Part shown: in pieces, positions 1-11,162 of the stretch | How positions within the stretch are numbered: the first letter of the stretch is position 1 | How the letters are laid out: every line of letters starts with the position of its first letter | NCBI GenBank assembly: GCA_009176605.1 | Contig: SEYY01011771.1 | Location: forward strand, 1 to 21,953 | DNA length: 21,953 nt | Source: Armadillidium nasatum | Lineage: Eukaryota > Arthropoda > Malacostraca > Isopoda > Armadillidiidae | Reading direction: 5' to 3' | Translations under genes and position numbers: made by a program | Notes under the pieces: generated by a model | The model's input: only the letters and a program-made list of their open reading frames with translations | The model's database searches: none | Told to the model about the DNA's origin: nothing

Positions 1-539
1 CAAATAAAAATTCTCATATAGAGCGGGAGACATGACCCCTCCCCCCTTCCCAGAAAAATTTTCTAGTTACGCCTATGCTGATGAGAATGGACAGTTGGTC
101 TGGATGTCACCGCTATATTGGGAAGAGCTGTTACTGGTAAAGGCCAAACATTGAGTGCGTAATGGGAATAATTAATCAGCAGGATATGTACCAATGCTGA
201 GAGTACTTACACGAGTAAAAAGTGAAGCTGTGGCACAATAAAAATAAAGGTTAAGCTGGCGTAACAGGATAAATAAATTAATTATAATACACGCTGGTGT
301 AGGTCATGTAACATCGATGCTCATATATTATGGTATGGTACAGAGTATTCCATCGACCACGTCGATGGTTACAAGGGAATAAATAAAAAGGAAATTTTAA
401 AGTTTTCTCTTTATTGGCCTCAGAGAAACATTTAAGTTTACTAACAGGCCATTGAGACTGATCTTGATGTATCCTAGTAGGACCCTTAAGCCATAATGGC
501 AACTTTGAAAGAATAGTGGAAGTTGAAACACCACAATTA
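1..539. other. AT-rich sequence, no gene recognised
   Basis: I see no intact gene here. Bases 50-75 (a C-rich run, then a segment ending in TTACGCC) look like the end of a dispersed repeat, but I cannot name it. On the minus strand around 420-520 a short open frame includes the peptide LWLKGP followed by SQWP. This resembles the spacer between RNase H and integrase of BEL/Pao polyproteins. If real, it is out of the expected order relative to the remnant at 540-2105, so it may be a second or rearranged fragment. Confidence 0.4.
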
Positions 540-2105
540 AAGCAATCCTGTAATATTTTTCTTTACAACAGAATAAGCTGTAGGAATATAAAACTCTTTT
601 CTTAATATAGACAGTACATTTTATATATACCAGCATGTTTCATTTTTAAATGTAATTCTTTTATAATAATTTCTGTTAATTTATTATTTTTGTGTAAGCA
701 ATACTGGATTTCTGTGTTCAAAATTAGAGTTCAATTTTGCAAATTTACTTTTAACTCTGATATGTTATTTTTATCAAGAAACAGATTAAGTTGTGTAACT
801 AATACAGGTTTCATTATTTTTTGTTGGGGGATTTGCTTAAAAATTGAAATGTGTCTGGAAAACTTTCTGTTTCTGAGACTGTCTTATAATGACATTACAA
901 CTTTTCTAATAAAAACAAACTGAATTTGGACTATAATTTGAGAATAAATTTTGATTTTCAAATTTACTTTAACTTTTAAGTAATGAATAAATTTTCTTAC
1001 AATATGTGATACATAACAAATTTTATTAAAAGAAGAAAATCTATCTAACTTAAATAATGATACATAAGAACAAGTTTGAATAGTAAGTACATTCAAATTT
1101 TCAGTACTATTATATAAAGGATTAACGGGACCCTTTACTGTAACTTCTAAACTTTCATTATTATAATCTATTATATGGGGCCTTCTAAGAAATTGGTTTT
1201 ATTTAAAACACTATATAAAACACACCTAGTTACAAAATCACTTGGGTTCATAGAACCATTACAATGGTGAAAGGTTACAGGATGTTTTTCACACGCAGTT
1301 TCAATAAAATTCAACACATTATTTATTACAGACCCTTTCTTTTCTATTTTATCAAATTTTTGTACTTTATTTAATTAACCAGTTTAAAGCCACCATTAGA
1401 GTCAGTATAAATATGAATGTCCTTTATGTTTATAGGACAAGATGTGTTTGTTAAATTTTCTATCATTTCATTTACACATTCAACTCCAAATTTGATAGCA
1501 AATAGTTCTAACACAGGAATGGACCTTTTACTGTTCATATCTGAAATAATTTTATTTTTAGCACACAAAAAGTGCAATTTTTTGTCATTTACATTTTGTA
1601 AATATAATACAGTACCATAAATGGCTTTGCTGGCATCTGTATAAGCTATAATATTATAGGTGGCAGAATAATCACCTATAAATCTTTTTAGCTCTGGTTT
1701 TTTACTTTTGTTATACTGGGAACATATATTTTTATATTCTTTTAATATTTTACTATCTAATTTTGTGTCCCAGGAAATGTTTTTATTATTTTGCAAACTA
1801 TGTAAAAATAGTTTTGCTCTGTTTCTACCAGGTAGCCCAATATTCAAAGGATCAAATAATCCATTTATGGAAGATAAAATTGGTTACGCAAAGTATTTGC
1901 TGTAGGATCTAAAATATTATTATTATTATAAATGGTATCATTTTTTGTATCCCAAATCATTCCTAGTAGCTTTGTTATATGATCTCCTACAGATTCATTT
2001 TCATTTTCATTTTTAATGTTTTACTCACCATCTTTTAAGTTTTTAAATCTGGGGAATTACTATAAAATTTTTGCAAATTAAAACCATAAGTGTTAAAAAT
2101 AGCAT
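540..2105 (-). pseudogene. BEL/Pao retrotransposon pol remnant (RT end, RNase H, integrase N-terminus)
   Basis: Read on the minus strand from 2105 down to about 540, this follows BEL/Pao polyprotein order. A post-RT segment (FNLQKFYSNSPDL, then KLLGMIWDTKNDT) lies at about 2095-1950. A connection segment (GLFDPLNIGLPG, AKLFL) is at 1870-1800. An RNase H-like part sits at 1371-1847 with IAYTDASKAIYGTVLYLQ, RSIPVLELFAIKFG and IYTDSNGG. Then come FHHCNGSMNPSDFVTR near 1270-1220, LDRFSSFNKI near 1040, and an integrase zinc-finger-like stretch (LHKNNKLTEIIIKELH, KHAG, CFNCG) at about 830-540. Family assignment rests on these motifs and their order. The frame is broken: shifts near 1880 and within 600-560, and stops around 1375-1340 and 1170. 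No LTR or target duplication was seen. This is a dead genomic fossil. Confidence 0.8.
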
Positions 2106-2508
2106 GTGATTTATTATATTTGATCTTGAGAAAGCGTACCATCAAATTCAGTTGCCATTGGAAAATTGTGCAAAACTGAACTTTCTATGGTTTAAAAATA
2201 TAAATAAAAGTTACTTTACAGTCACAGCATATAAATTAATGTGTACTCCTTTCGGTATAACATCTATCCCAACTATTCTTATGTTAGCTTTTTATATTAT
2301 ATTAATTTTACATCTTGATACTTATGATGCATTTGAAGATGAACAAAGAAAGTGTTTGTCTTACATGTTCTATATGGACAATATAGGTTATTCATCCAGT
2401 TGGGAAAGTGGCATCATTCTAAAACAACGAAAGGATTTTTGGAAAAATTTTCCTTCTCCGGCTCAAGGTAAGAATGTGTATTTCTTATTCAATATGCAAA
2501 AGTTTTAG
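2106..2508 (+). pseudogene. BEL/Pao reverse transcriptase fragment, inverted relative to its neighbour
   Basis: The + strand reads FDLEKAYHQIQLPLENCAK from about 2119, then FLWFKN, CTPFGITSIP and YMDNIGYSSS. This is the RT palm and catalytic-loop region of BEL/Pao elements, where the family usually shows a D-x-E-K-A-F segment, PFG-x-x-x-S-P and Y-V-D-D. Here the catalytic box reads Y-M-D-N, so the second metal-binding aspartate is lost and the enzyme would be inactive. The frame stays open from about 2119 to 2508. It belongs just upstream of the post-RT segment at 2095 in an intact element, but it is on the opposite strand, so the two pieces meet at an inversion breakpoint near 2100-2115. Confidence 0.75.
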
Positions 2509-3761
<1,253 letters not shown>

Positions 3762-3775
3762 TGTTTATTCATATG

Positions 3776-3783
3776 TGACGTCA
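3776..3783. promoter_or_regulatory. Perfect CRE-like palindrome TGACGTCA
   Basis: This is an exact 8-base CREB/ATF consensus, located 18 bp after the (TA)n array and just upstream of the candidate noncoding exon ending at 3901. The same octamer occurs at 8115-8122 inside a transposon, so chance or repeat origin is possible. A regulatory role is inference. Confidence 0.25.
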
Positions 3784-3814
3784 TTTTAAAATGCTCTAAT
3801 TCAGACGAATTGTT

Positions 3815-3901
3815 CTAGACTAGCTTTTATTCTCCATGTAGCAAGGAGTTGCACGATCTTTAGGTTTTCGGAAAGAAAGTAGAACTGGTGTTTTCAAGAG
3901 G
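3815..3901 (+). other. Candidate noncoding first exon of RpL26 (weak)
   Basis: The RpL26 ATG at 14517 lies only 4 bases after a 3' splice site, so an upstream 5' UTR exon must exist. This stretch is a candidate. It is less AT-rich than its surroundings, follows a CRE-like octamer, contains a pyrimidine-rich segment (CTTTTATTCTCC, 3821-3832 approximately) as seen near the starts of ribosomal-protein mRNAs, and ends at a plausible donor (AAGAG followed by GTAATT at 3902). It would imply a 10.6-kb first intron. The start is unknown, other donors exist between here and 14512, and RNA data would be needed. Confidence 0.2.
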
Positions 3902-4862
3902 TAATTTATCGCAATTCATCTTTTTTGTTATATTAATAAAATAATTATTAAGTTAGTTAATATATGCAGTTTATATTTTATTTGAACCCAATTGTGATAA
4001 TTTTACCTTAAATGTTTAGTTAATTAGGCTTCCACCTAATGTTAAATTAGGTCTGGGTTTTGAAAAATTGTAAATGTGCCGGACCTAATATTAACCTTAA
4101 ATGAATTTTATTAATAAGGTGGCTTTTCAATAAGTAGGAAAATTTAAATATTAAAATAGATCAAAACACAGCAAATCTTTTTCATCTTATACATTTTGCA
4201 ACTTCAAGAATTGAGTATATAAATGCTATTTGAATTTACATAAAATGTAGAATTTGCTTTGTTAAGCATTTTGTCACATGGCATGTAGCTGTGGCATAGT
4301 TGGGTGTATTTGCGAAGAAATTAATCAGTTTAATTTTTTGAGTAAGCCTTTAATTAGTATCGAGTCTTGATGTACCCATGTGGTTTGTTTTTACGTGTGT
4401 AGAAGTTGCATGCCTATTATTTGGTCATAAGTCTGACTGGTAAATGTGTTGGTAATAGAGACATGAGTATTTTTCACTATTGTAAATAGACAAAACATGC
4501 TGATGCATTGCAAGTGTCTAAGCATGAAAGAAAATACTTTTCTGAAAGGGGATACTGTAGTTCTTTGAATTTCATTTTTGCAAAATATTTTAATTCCAGG
4601 TTGCCATATATGTGAAAATGGTAATTGTAGTGCTGACAGTAGTGGCTTTTTTCGTACAAGACGGTTGCTATAACGCAATATTCCTAAGCATTGCGAGTTT
4701 GACTGGAACTACGCATAGGAATTTGAAACTAACAACATAGCCTACAAATTTTTGATACAACAAGGTTGCTGGATCATTGGCGTTACAAACAGTTAAAAAA
4801 TATTATAAAAAAATTTATAAAATATAAAAATTTATTTATATATATATATAGAGAGAGAGAGA
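3902..4862. other. AT-rich noncoding sequence
   Basis: No supportable gene. A 95-codon minus-strand open frame at 4391-4678 has no recognisable motif. A short inverted pair of ACCTAAT-type motifs occurs at about 4033-4090. The segment ends with a short TA tract and a (GA)n run (4841-4862) abutting the foldback element. Confidence 0.5.
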
Positions 4863-5222
4863 GTTAGCGAGTTGGCTTTAGGCGTAGTTAGCAAAGTGGT
4901 TTTTTGGGTGGTCGGGGTCTATTTTGCTGGCTGTTAGGCGTAGTTAGTCCAGGTTAGGTCAAGTTGAACTAATTTGTTAAATTTAAACTAATTGACTCAA
5001 CCTAACCTGGACTAAGTATGCTCTAACGGCCAGCAAATAGACCTGACCAACCCAAAAACCACCCTTTGCTAACTACGCCTAATGGCCAACTCTATATTAT
5101 ATATAAATTATTTATTATTTTATTATTATATATCATCTCATCATCTTATCCTTAGAAATGGGTTGTTAGCAACTAGTGTTTATAGTTTCAGTTGCCTAAT
5201 GCGCAACGGCCAACTCGCTAAC
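4863..5222. mobile_element. Foldback MITE-like element, copy 1
   Basis: The ends are perfect 14-bp inverted repeats: GTTAGCGAGTTGGC at 4863-4876 and its complement at 5209-5222. Inside, a long imperfect inverted repeat pairs about 4863-4967 with 4997-5092. The shared segments include the TTAGGCGTAGTTAGC, TTGCTGG and CCAGGTTAGGT motifs, around a 29-bp centre. It has no coding capacity. A related partial copy lies at 11163-11350. The segment 5093-5208 between the inner arm and the right end is not symmetric and includes part of a local duplication. No clear target duplication was seen; the flanks are TA and GA tracts. The superfamily is unknown. Confidence 0.65.
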
Positions 5223-5295
5223 TATATATATTATTATTATCCTTAGATTAGGTTGTTGAAAATCATGTGCAGTTTCAGTTGAACTCCAATGCGTG
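5146..5295 (+). repeat. Diverged tandem duplication, two units of about 60 bp
   Basis: The order TTATCCTTAGA, GGGTTGTT or AGGTTGTT, AGTTTCAGTTG, then AATGCG occurs twice, at 5146-5203 and again at 5237-5294. The right end of the foldback element lies between the two units. The second copy is diverged by several substitutions and small indels. Confidence 0.5.
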
Positions 5296-5543
5296 AATAC
5301 ATAGTTTTAATCGAACTAGCAACTGTTGGTATCAGGGTAGAAAAAAACCATGTTTTTTTAAAAACCAAAACCAATGGTTTTTTTAAAAAAAACAATAAAA
5401 ACCAGGTTTTTTTGGTTTTTTATTACAATAATAATCATAGGTGAAATGACTAATGAATAATGAAAATGAATATATTTTTTCAACAGAACAGTACAAAATG
5501 ATTGAAATGAAGTAAAAAATAAATTTGAATTTGTGACATGATT

Positions 5544-5621
<78 letters not shown>
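5544..5621. repeat. (TA)n tract with phase slips
   Basis: A TA array interrupted by TAATATAATTA around 5573-5583. It flanks the LINE fragment on its 5' side. Confidence 0.95.
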
Positions 5622-5644
5622 GAAAAGAAAGAAAATCATAAATA

Positions 5645-7360
5645 TACCTGGGTGAGTGGTGTGAATGGACAAAGGGGATTGTTGGATTTTGTGTGTGAGC
5701 TGGGAATGGAGGAATAGGTTGTTGGATGTCAACGTGTGAGGGGAACGCTATGGGTATTTCGGACCATTATTGGTGGTGGCGAAAAAAAAGCTAAAGGAGG
5801 TTTTGAGGGAGGGGAGGAGGTGGCAAGATATACGGGTGAGAGGTTAGAAGATGGTGAGAAGAGAGGTGAATACACAATAGGGATAAGAGAGAAATGGGGA
5901 ATGAGGGAGGAGGTGGAAGGGGTGGAGGAAGAGTGGAGTAAACTGAAGGGAGCATTGGTGGAAGTTGCTAGAAGAGTGTGTGGGATAAAAAAAATAGGTA
6001 ATGGTAGAAGAAAGGGGAGTGAGTGGTGGAATGAAGAGTTGGAGAATATTTTAAAACGAAAAAGGAGCTTCTAAAGTATTTGAGTGAGAAGATAGGTGGG
6101 TATGTATGCTTTTGGTTTGGAAAAGCGCATGATAGAGTTTGTAGGAGGAAATTGTTTGAGGTTCTATAAGGAAGGGCGGGAAGTGAGAGGCTAGCATTTA
6201 TGAATGGAAATAACAATCATTTTAGCAGGACTGTAGAGCCAACGAGGGTTCGATGGTGAGGAGAGCAACTGCACTGAATGGTTTTAACGTGGGAGTTGGA
6301 CTGAGGCAGGGGTGTGTTAAGTCTACCGTGGTTGTTTAATGTGCTAATGGATGGTGTTGTTAGGGGGATGAAGAGGGAAGGGAAGGGTATTAGGTTGAGA
6401 AGTAGAGAGGGGAAATGGGAGGTAAATGTCTTGTTCTTGTTGTTTGCGGATGATGCAGTCTTAGTTGCAGAATCTGGGGATAAGCTGAGAATGTTGGTGA
6501 AAGATTTTGTGAGGGAATGTGTGTCTAAGGGATTAAGGCTAAACTCATCAAAGGTAAAGTGAAGAGGATTGGGAGCAGGTTGAAGCACATAAGAGGCGGA
6601 GGAATGAGGGGTGTCAAGGCTGGGGAGAGAAACTCTTGAGGAGGTCAGAAGCAGTTTCTAAATATGCTGGCGAATGCCTAGGTTGCAGGGAAAAGGGGAA
6701 ATGGCATGGGGAAATTTAAAAGAATAGAGTGATTGAATGCGAATGAGCAGTGACTGTGGCGGACTGAGCCGCGCAGTATGGAAGAATGAGAGTATACCGA
6801 AGGAAATAACGGTAAGAATGTTTGAGAGTATGTGTTTACCTTCTGTATTGTATGAGTGTGAAACATGGGTGATTATTGCTCAGATGAGGAAAAGATTAGT
6901 TTTTGAAATGAAAGGATTGAGGGCTAAATGGTGGTGGGGTTAAGCGAGGCGAGATGGAATTCAGAGAATGAAAGAAATAAAGCATGAGAATGTGTGCGCA
7001 CTGGAAGAGGGCGAATAGTGCCGCGGCCAGAGTTAGAAGGAGGGCTGTATTAGATTGTTTGCTGGCATTATGCTGTAGAATGGCAATGGAGGAATCAGGA
7101 TGCGTGGTTTAGTAGTTTGATGAGAATCCGAGGTAGAGGGGAGGGGGGAAGCGGGTCTTTTTTTTTTTTTTTTTTTAGGGGGGGAGAATTTTTTTATGCG
7201 GGGGGCGAGACTTTTTGGGGGGGAACCAAGGAAGGGGTTTTTTTGAGATGGAGCGGCATGGTCGAGGGCGGAAGGGAAGATAGAGTTTGTGGATGTGGGG
7301 TGTAAACGCAACTGTTGACGGGCACCACCCCACGAGAGTGGAAAGGTGAGGGGTAAAATA
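5645..7360 (+). pseudogene. Non-LTR retrotransposon (LINE) remnant: endonuclease end, RT core, C-terminal part
   Basis: A purine-rich, relatively G+C-rich island in AT-rich DNA. On the + strand the pieces run in LINE order. The end of an APE-type endonuclease shows NRLLDVNV and ISDHY (SDH box at 5759-5767). A linker ends in RRKGSEWWNEEL near 6014-6045. RT core motifs follow: VGLRQGCV near 6295, then after a frameshift LPWLFNVLMDGVVRG from about 6320 and the catalytic LFADDAVLVAES (FADD at 6443-6454). A C-terminal segment carries MFESMCLPSVLYECETW near 6820-6876. Much of the RT between the linker and GLRQGC is missing, and many stops and frameshifts are present. The clade is uncertain. The 3' part includes a T-run (7159-7178), a hairpin at 7295-7333 and an A-rich end before the TA tract. 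Confidence 0.8.
7295..7333 (+). repeat. Stem-loop near the 3' end of the LINE remnant
   Basis: GTGGGGTG (7295-7302) pairs with CACCCCAC (7326-7333) across a 23-nt loop. It lies about 40 bases before the A-rich end of the LINE. Many LINE reverse transcriptases recognise a 3' stem-loop of their RNA; that role here is inference. Confidence 0.45.
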
Positions 7361-7370
7361 AAATTAATAT

Positions 7371-7371
7371 T

Positions 7372-7405
<34 letters not shown>

Positions 7406-7455
7406 TATATATATATATATAATATATATATATTCAGAATTTTCTGAAAAATAGT

Positions 7456-7490
<35 letters not shown>

Positions 7491-7516
7491 TTAATATATA
7501 TATATATATATATATA
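7371..7516. repeat. Two (TA)n tracts (7371-7433 and 7457-7516)
   Basis: TA arrays with phase slips, separated by a 23-bp unique segment, lying between the LINE 3' end and the right terminus of the hAT-like element. Confidence 0.95.
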
Positions 7517-7646
7517 CTGTATATAAATTCATTTTTAAAAAAAAAAAAAAAAAATTGGTTTAAACCAAAAAACCATGGTTTTTTCAGTTGGTTTAAACAA
7601 AAAAAACCAATTGGTTTAAACAATCTGGTTAAAACCTGCAACCCTG

Positions 7647-7946
7647 GTTTGGTATGTAGTTATTTTCAGCACCTTGTTGCATTGAAAAAATCTACTACTG
7701 TTAGCGCTACAATTACCTTGAAATTTTGCTGCCATCATGTTTGGGGGTTGGGGAGGATGGAGCTCCCTGTAGATGAATGTGTGTATCTTGTATTATATTA
7801 TAATAAAAGCATATTTCAAGAAAAGATTACTTTAATTATTATGTTACAACAATGAAAATTTAATGCATGGCATACAATAATTTATTACCAGGGGCTTTCC
7901 CCACTATTCCACTGACCCATGAATTGTGGTGATAAAATTATATATA
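7647..7946. other. Unassigned spacer between two DNA transposons
   Basis: No recognisable gene. A 68-codon + frame begins right after the hAT terminus, but no motif or splice context supports it. Confidence 0.5.
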
Positions 7947-8172
7947 CAGTGGAACTCCAATATTCGTCATTTAATCCATAGTATAAGTATTACTTAGTAA
8001 GACAAATATAGGAATTTGTTTTAGATTTTCATGACTTGAAAAATGTTTAGCTTTAGCTCTGCCTACTTTGATGCCAAAAGTAATATTTTCATCACTGATA
8101 CATATACGTATAAGTGACGTCATAATCTATACTTTTTTAATTAAAACTTTTAAATATATATATATATTATAT

Positions 8173-8210
<38 letters not shown>

Positions 8211-9020
8211 ATAATATATATTATAATATATATTATCGAAAATGGGAAATTCGAAACTTAAATCTGGTACGAAGTTATTAAATTTGGCACACTGTCGTTG
8301 CCGTTTTGTTATTTAAAAATGGCAAAAAAACCTGCTTCGTGATTGGTCATGAAACAAAAACTATCTTTATTGGAGTCGGCTACCTAATGACGTAAAAAAT
8401 AATTAATATTTTTTTCATAATAAGCATTATTTACATGTTATTTACAAAAAATTTAATAGATTTTAAAGATTAAAAAAATACAATTTGCTTCATGAGGGTT
8501 TATTAAAAAAAAAAAAAAGAATAGGCATACACAAAAAAGCATCACTGTCAATCAGAAAATTATAACATTATTAATCCTATAAATAATACTTATACTATGA
8601 TTAACCGTTCCTGAGGGATGACGAAAAAGACAATACCGAATAATTTTTTCCCATAGGAAATAACTAAAAATGGATTAATTCGTTCCCAGCCTCGAATTTT
8701 GCCTTCTATTCTTTAACAAAAAAAATTTTCACTCTAGAATCGATCTACGAAATCATTTCAACACTGTACAATTTAACTACATACATATAAACAGGTACTG
8801 CAATAAATAATAATATGCCTGTTGGCTACATAAATGCTAAACACAATAAATTTTAAAAAAAATTTACTTTGGATGAGAAAAACAATGATTGTTATTAAGG
8901 GTTTTAATTTTTAAGGTTATAGACTTTCATAGGTAGGAGAATACGATTTTCACAAATATCGGAAAATTTTTTTGCGAAACAGGGCGAATATTGAAAAAGA
9001 CGAATATTGGAGTTCCACTG
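7947..9020. mobile_element. Tigger/pogo-like nonautonomous DNA transposon
   Basis: Perfect inverted termini CAGTGGAACTCCAATATTCG (7947-7966) and its complement (9001-9020) are flanked on both sides by TA, the target duplication of the Tc1/mariner/pogo superfamily. Internally, a segment at 8652-8690 with CCCATAGGAAAT and GGATTAATTCGTTCC resembles the sub-terminal DNA of Tigger-like elements. A second nested inverted pair lies at about 7975-7990 and 8586-8602 (ATAGTATAAGTATT and its complement). No transposase frame survives. The interior holds a (TA)n tract and A-rich filler. Termini and TA flanks are seen; family placement is by resemblance. Confidence 0.8.
8154..8235. repeat. (TA)n tract inside the Tigger-like element
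   Basis: An interrupted TA array, 82 bp, with several TAATA and TATTA phase slips. Confidence 0.93.
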
Positions 9021-9964
9021 TATATTAATAGGCTTAGTTAAGAGTCTGACCATTTGATTTATCAATCTTGAAATTTTGATTATTGGTATTTTAGTAATTT
9101 TTCCAATGACGGTAATTTTCGTATTAAGATGAATGTTAAGATATAGGTGAAATTTATTCCACAGATTGGAGTTTCATTTTTGCAATATTTTCAATGTCTA
9201 ACTGTATAAAAAATAAATATCAAAAAGTTATATGTATGTAAATAAAGGGTATAATCTGGCAGTAGACCTATATCCTATGGTAATGTTGATCCATCAATAG
9301 GTTAGGCCTATATCACAGCAGTGTCGATCATTCAGGTTAAGTCAAACTAAATAATAATAAAGGTAATTTGATTTGGCATGATACCTCTATTTTTACACTT
9401 ATTGAAAATATGAAGTCAAAATGTTAAATTCATTCTACACATACATTTACTTTGGTAAAGTAATATTAATTATAATAAAAGAAAAACTTTAAAAAAAAAA
9501 AAACTTTTTCTCTGAATGGTGAAGCAGCTGTTCTTTGACTGTCCTTCGTTTATATAAAAATAAAATATCAGGTTGCCATATTTGTCCTTTGACTTTTATT
9601 TTCTGTAATGTACTATAATTACGAATTACTTCCTATATCCCTAATATGTTTACTAGTCTGGGGGTTTTTTTTTATCTCCTTCATATCTTATATACTCAGT
9701 AGGAATTATCAGTTTATTTTGAGGACACTTTTATTCCAAACACGACATATATTGAAATAAATCAATTTTAATAAAATTTTGGCTTATATTGTAATTACTT
9801 TTAATATCCTACAAATAAAAAATATACAAAAATAAAAAACTTAAATGCTTTTTAACTAATGTTTAATTCAGATATTATTTGTTCATTTTTTAAACAAGTA
9901 CATGATATGACATTACTTAAAAGAATACTGGAGGATGTGATGAGAGGTCGATCTCTCTTCTGTA
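9021..9964. other. AT-rich noncoding sequence
   Basis: Nothing recognised apart from A and T homopolymers. A + frame at 9859-10128 extends into the next feature and reads antisense to the possible pseudogene there; I do not regard it as a gene. Confidence 0.5.
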
Positions 9965-10935
9965 TTATAGTCTCATGTGTGAGGACCCCTTGTATTCTTT
10001 TTCTTCATTGTCATTTGAAACTACAACCATTTCTGCTGAGTCAATGGATGAACCAGAGTCACTGTTGCTGCTTGATAAGGTGTAATCTCAGTATTCTTTT
10101 TGTGTTACCTGCTACTTCTCAAGTTTAGTTCAGGCTGTTAGCCATTCCTGCTTGGAATCTGCAATCTCCGTGCAGGATCTCATTATTGCTGAGGCACTTC
10201 TCTGACTATTTCTGTGGTTTCTGTAGCTATTCTTTTTGGCTAAATTTTCTTCATTGCTACTAGGAGAGCTTGATGTAGGTGAAGATGAACCAGAAGATAA
10301 CTATCTGAGTACACTCAGCTTTGGTATGCTGACTCTGGAATTACCACAGTATGAATCCTCTACTAAGTCTGGTTCTGACTCATGACCAATTTAACACACA
10401 CTAATTTCTCTTATAGAAGAGCTTAGGTGGTCATCACTTGATTCAGGACCAACATTTACATCAGATTCCCTCTCATCCTTATTTCCTGTTGATTTGAAAT
10501 ATTAACATCTTCATTCTCCAAAGGAAACTTATCAAGGTTATGTTTCCTTGAAATGGAGATGCTTGAGAATCTCTCTGAATATCAGATAAAGGATGGAGTC
10601 CGTGTGAAGAGATTCAACGAGAATCCTTCACACAATCCAGCTTTGGCTTTTTAACAGTTCTCCCTGTTACATAAAGAGTGGTATCTCCTTGCTATAGGTG
10701 AATCATATTCATATTCTTGGTTCATTTCAAGAATAGATTTTCTGTCAAACACAGGTTTAATTCACTCTTGGATTTGGGTTCGGACTCTCTCAATTTTGGT
10801 AGTCCATTTGTAATTCCACTTTAGAGGAATGTCATATGAATAAAGAGCTTCTGTTTTCAGCCTCTTGTGGGTCTACTCTCCCATTCTGAAATTGGGATTC
10901 TACTACACTTGATTTCCCTCTTTATTTTTTCTCAA
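9965..10935 (-). pseudogene. Possible decayed protein-coding sequence, unidentified
   Basis: This block has clearly higher G+C than its surroundings. Minus-strand translation gives long protein-like stretches in three successive frames. Frame A (about 10932-10542) contains SRIPISEWESRPTRG, LPKLRESEPKSKSELNLCL, GDTTLYVTGRTVKKPKLD and SSHGLHPLSDIQRDSQ. A short frame B (about 10560-10496) contains KHNLDKFPLENEDVNIS. Frame C (about 10490-9965) contains KDERESDVNVGPESSDDHL, SSGSSSPTSSSPSSNEEN and SNSDSGSSIDSAEM. I count about ten in-frame stops (TGA, TAG, TAA) in some 300 codons, not much below chance, so the case rests on composition and Ser/Glu/Asp-rich character rather than on stop depletion. 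No introns, poly(A) tail or known domain were seen. It could be a processed pseudogene or a decayed exon; I cannot name the parent. Confidence 0.4.
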
Positions 10936-11162
10936 ACTTTACAAGAAATCACAGTAATTGTCATTCTCGGTATTGGATTTTTTTGAATGAGATTCGAACT
11001 TGCCAGATTGCTGAAAATAAAATACCTTCGTGTTGCAAGCTACGATCATATAGCAAACGCATAGTGTATCTACTTGTTCCTGTCGAAGTTGCAACATGTT
11101 GGTATGATAGTTTCAACAACCTGGGAGAGTTAAGAATCTCATTCTTAGCAAAGTTTTTTTTT
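10936..11162. other. Unassigned sequence upstream of MITE copy 2
   Basis: No motif recognised. A 73-codon + frame (10983-11204) runs into the repeat at 11163 and is unsupported. Confidence 0.4.

Larger units (their letters stand above)
5333..7646. mobile_element. hAT-like DNA element carrying a LINE fragment
   Basis: The left end CAGGGTAG (5333) and right end CAACCCTG (7639-7646) are short inverted termini of hAT type. Both ends are packed with runs such as AAAACC and GGTTTAAACC (5340-5420 and 7553-7640). The left flank GTTGGTAT (5325-5332) matches GTTTGGTAT directly after 7646, an 8-bp target duplication with one extra T. No hAT transposase was found inside; the interior is (TA)n tracts and a broken LINE, which presumably inserted later. 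Termini and flanks are seen directly; the hAT assignment comes from the 8-bp duplication and the CAGGG end. Confidence 0.6.

Noticed and set aside
4391..4678. 95-codon minus frame
   Set aside because: No motif, no splice or promoter context, and composition like the flanking noncoding DNA.
7033..7311. Open frames on both strands over the T-run and G-rich 3' part of the LINE
   Set aside because: They are created by homopolymers in the LINE remnant and match no LINE protein segment.
8115..8122. Second TGACGTCA octamer as a promoter element
   Set aside because: It lies inside a nonautonomous transposon with no nearby gene start, which also weakens the case for the octamer at 3776.
9859..10128. 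89-codon + strand frame
   Set aside because: No motif, and it lies largely antisense to the more protein-like minus-strand text.
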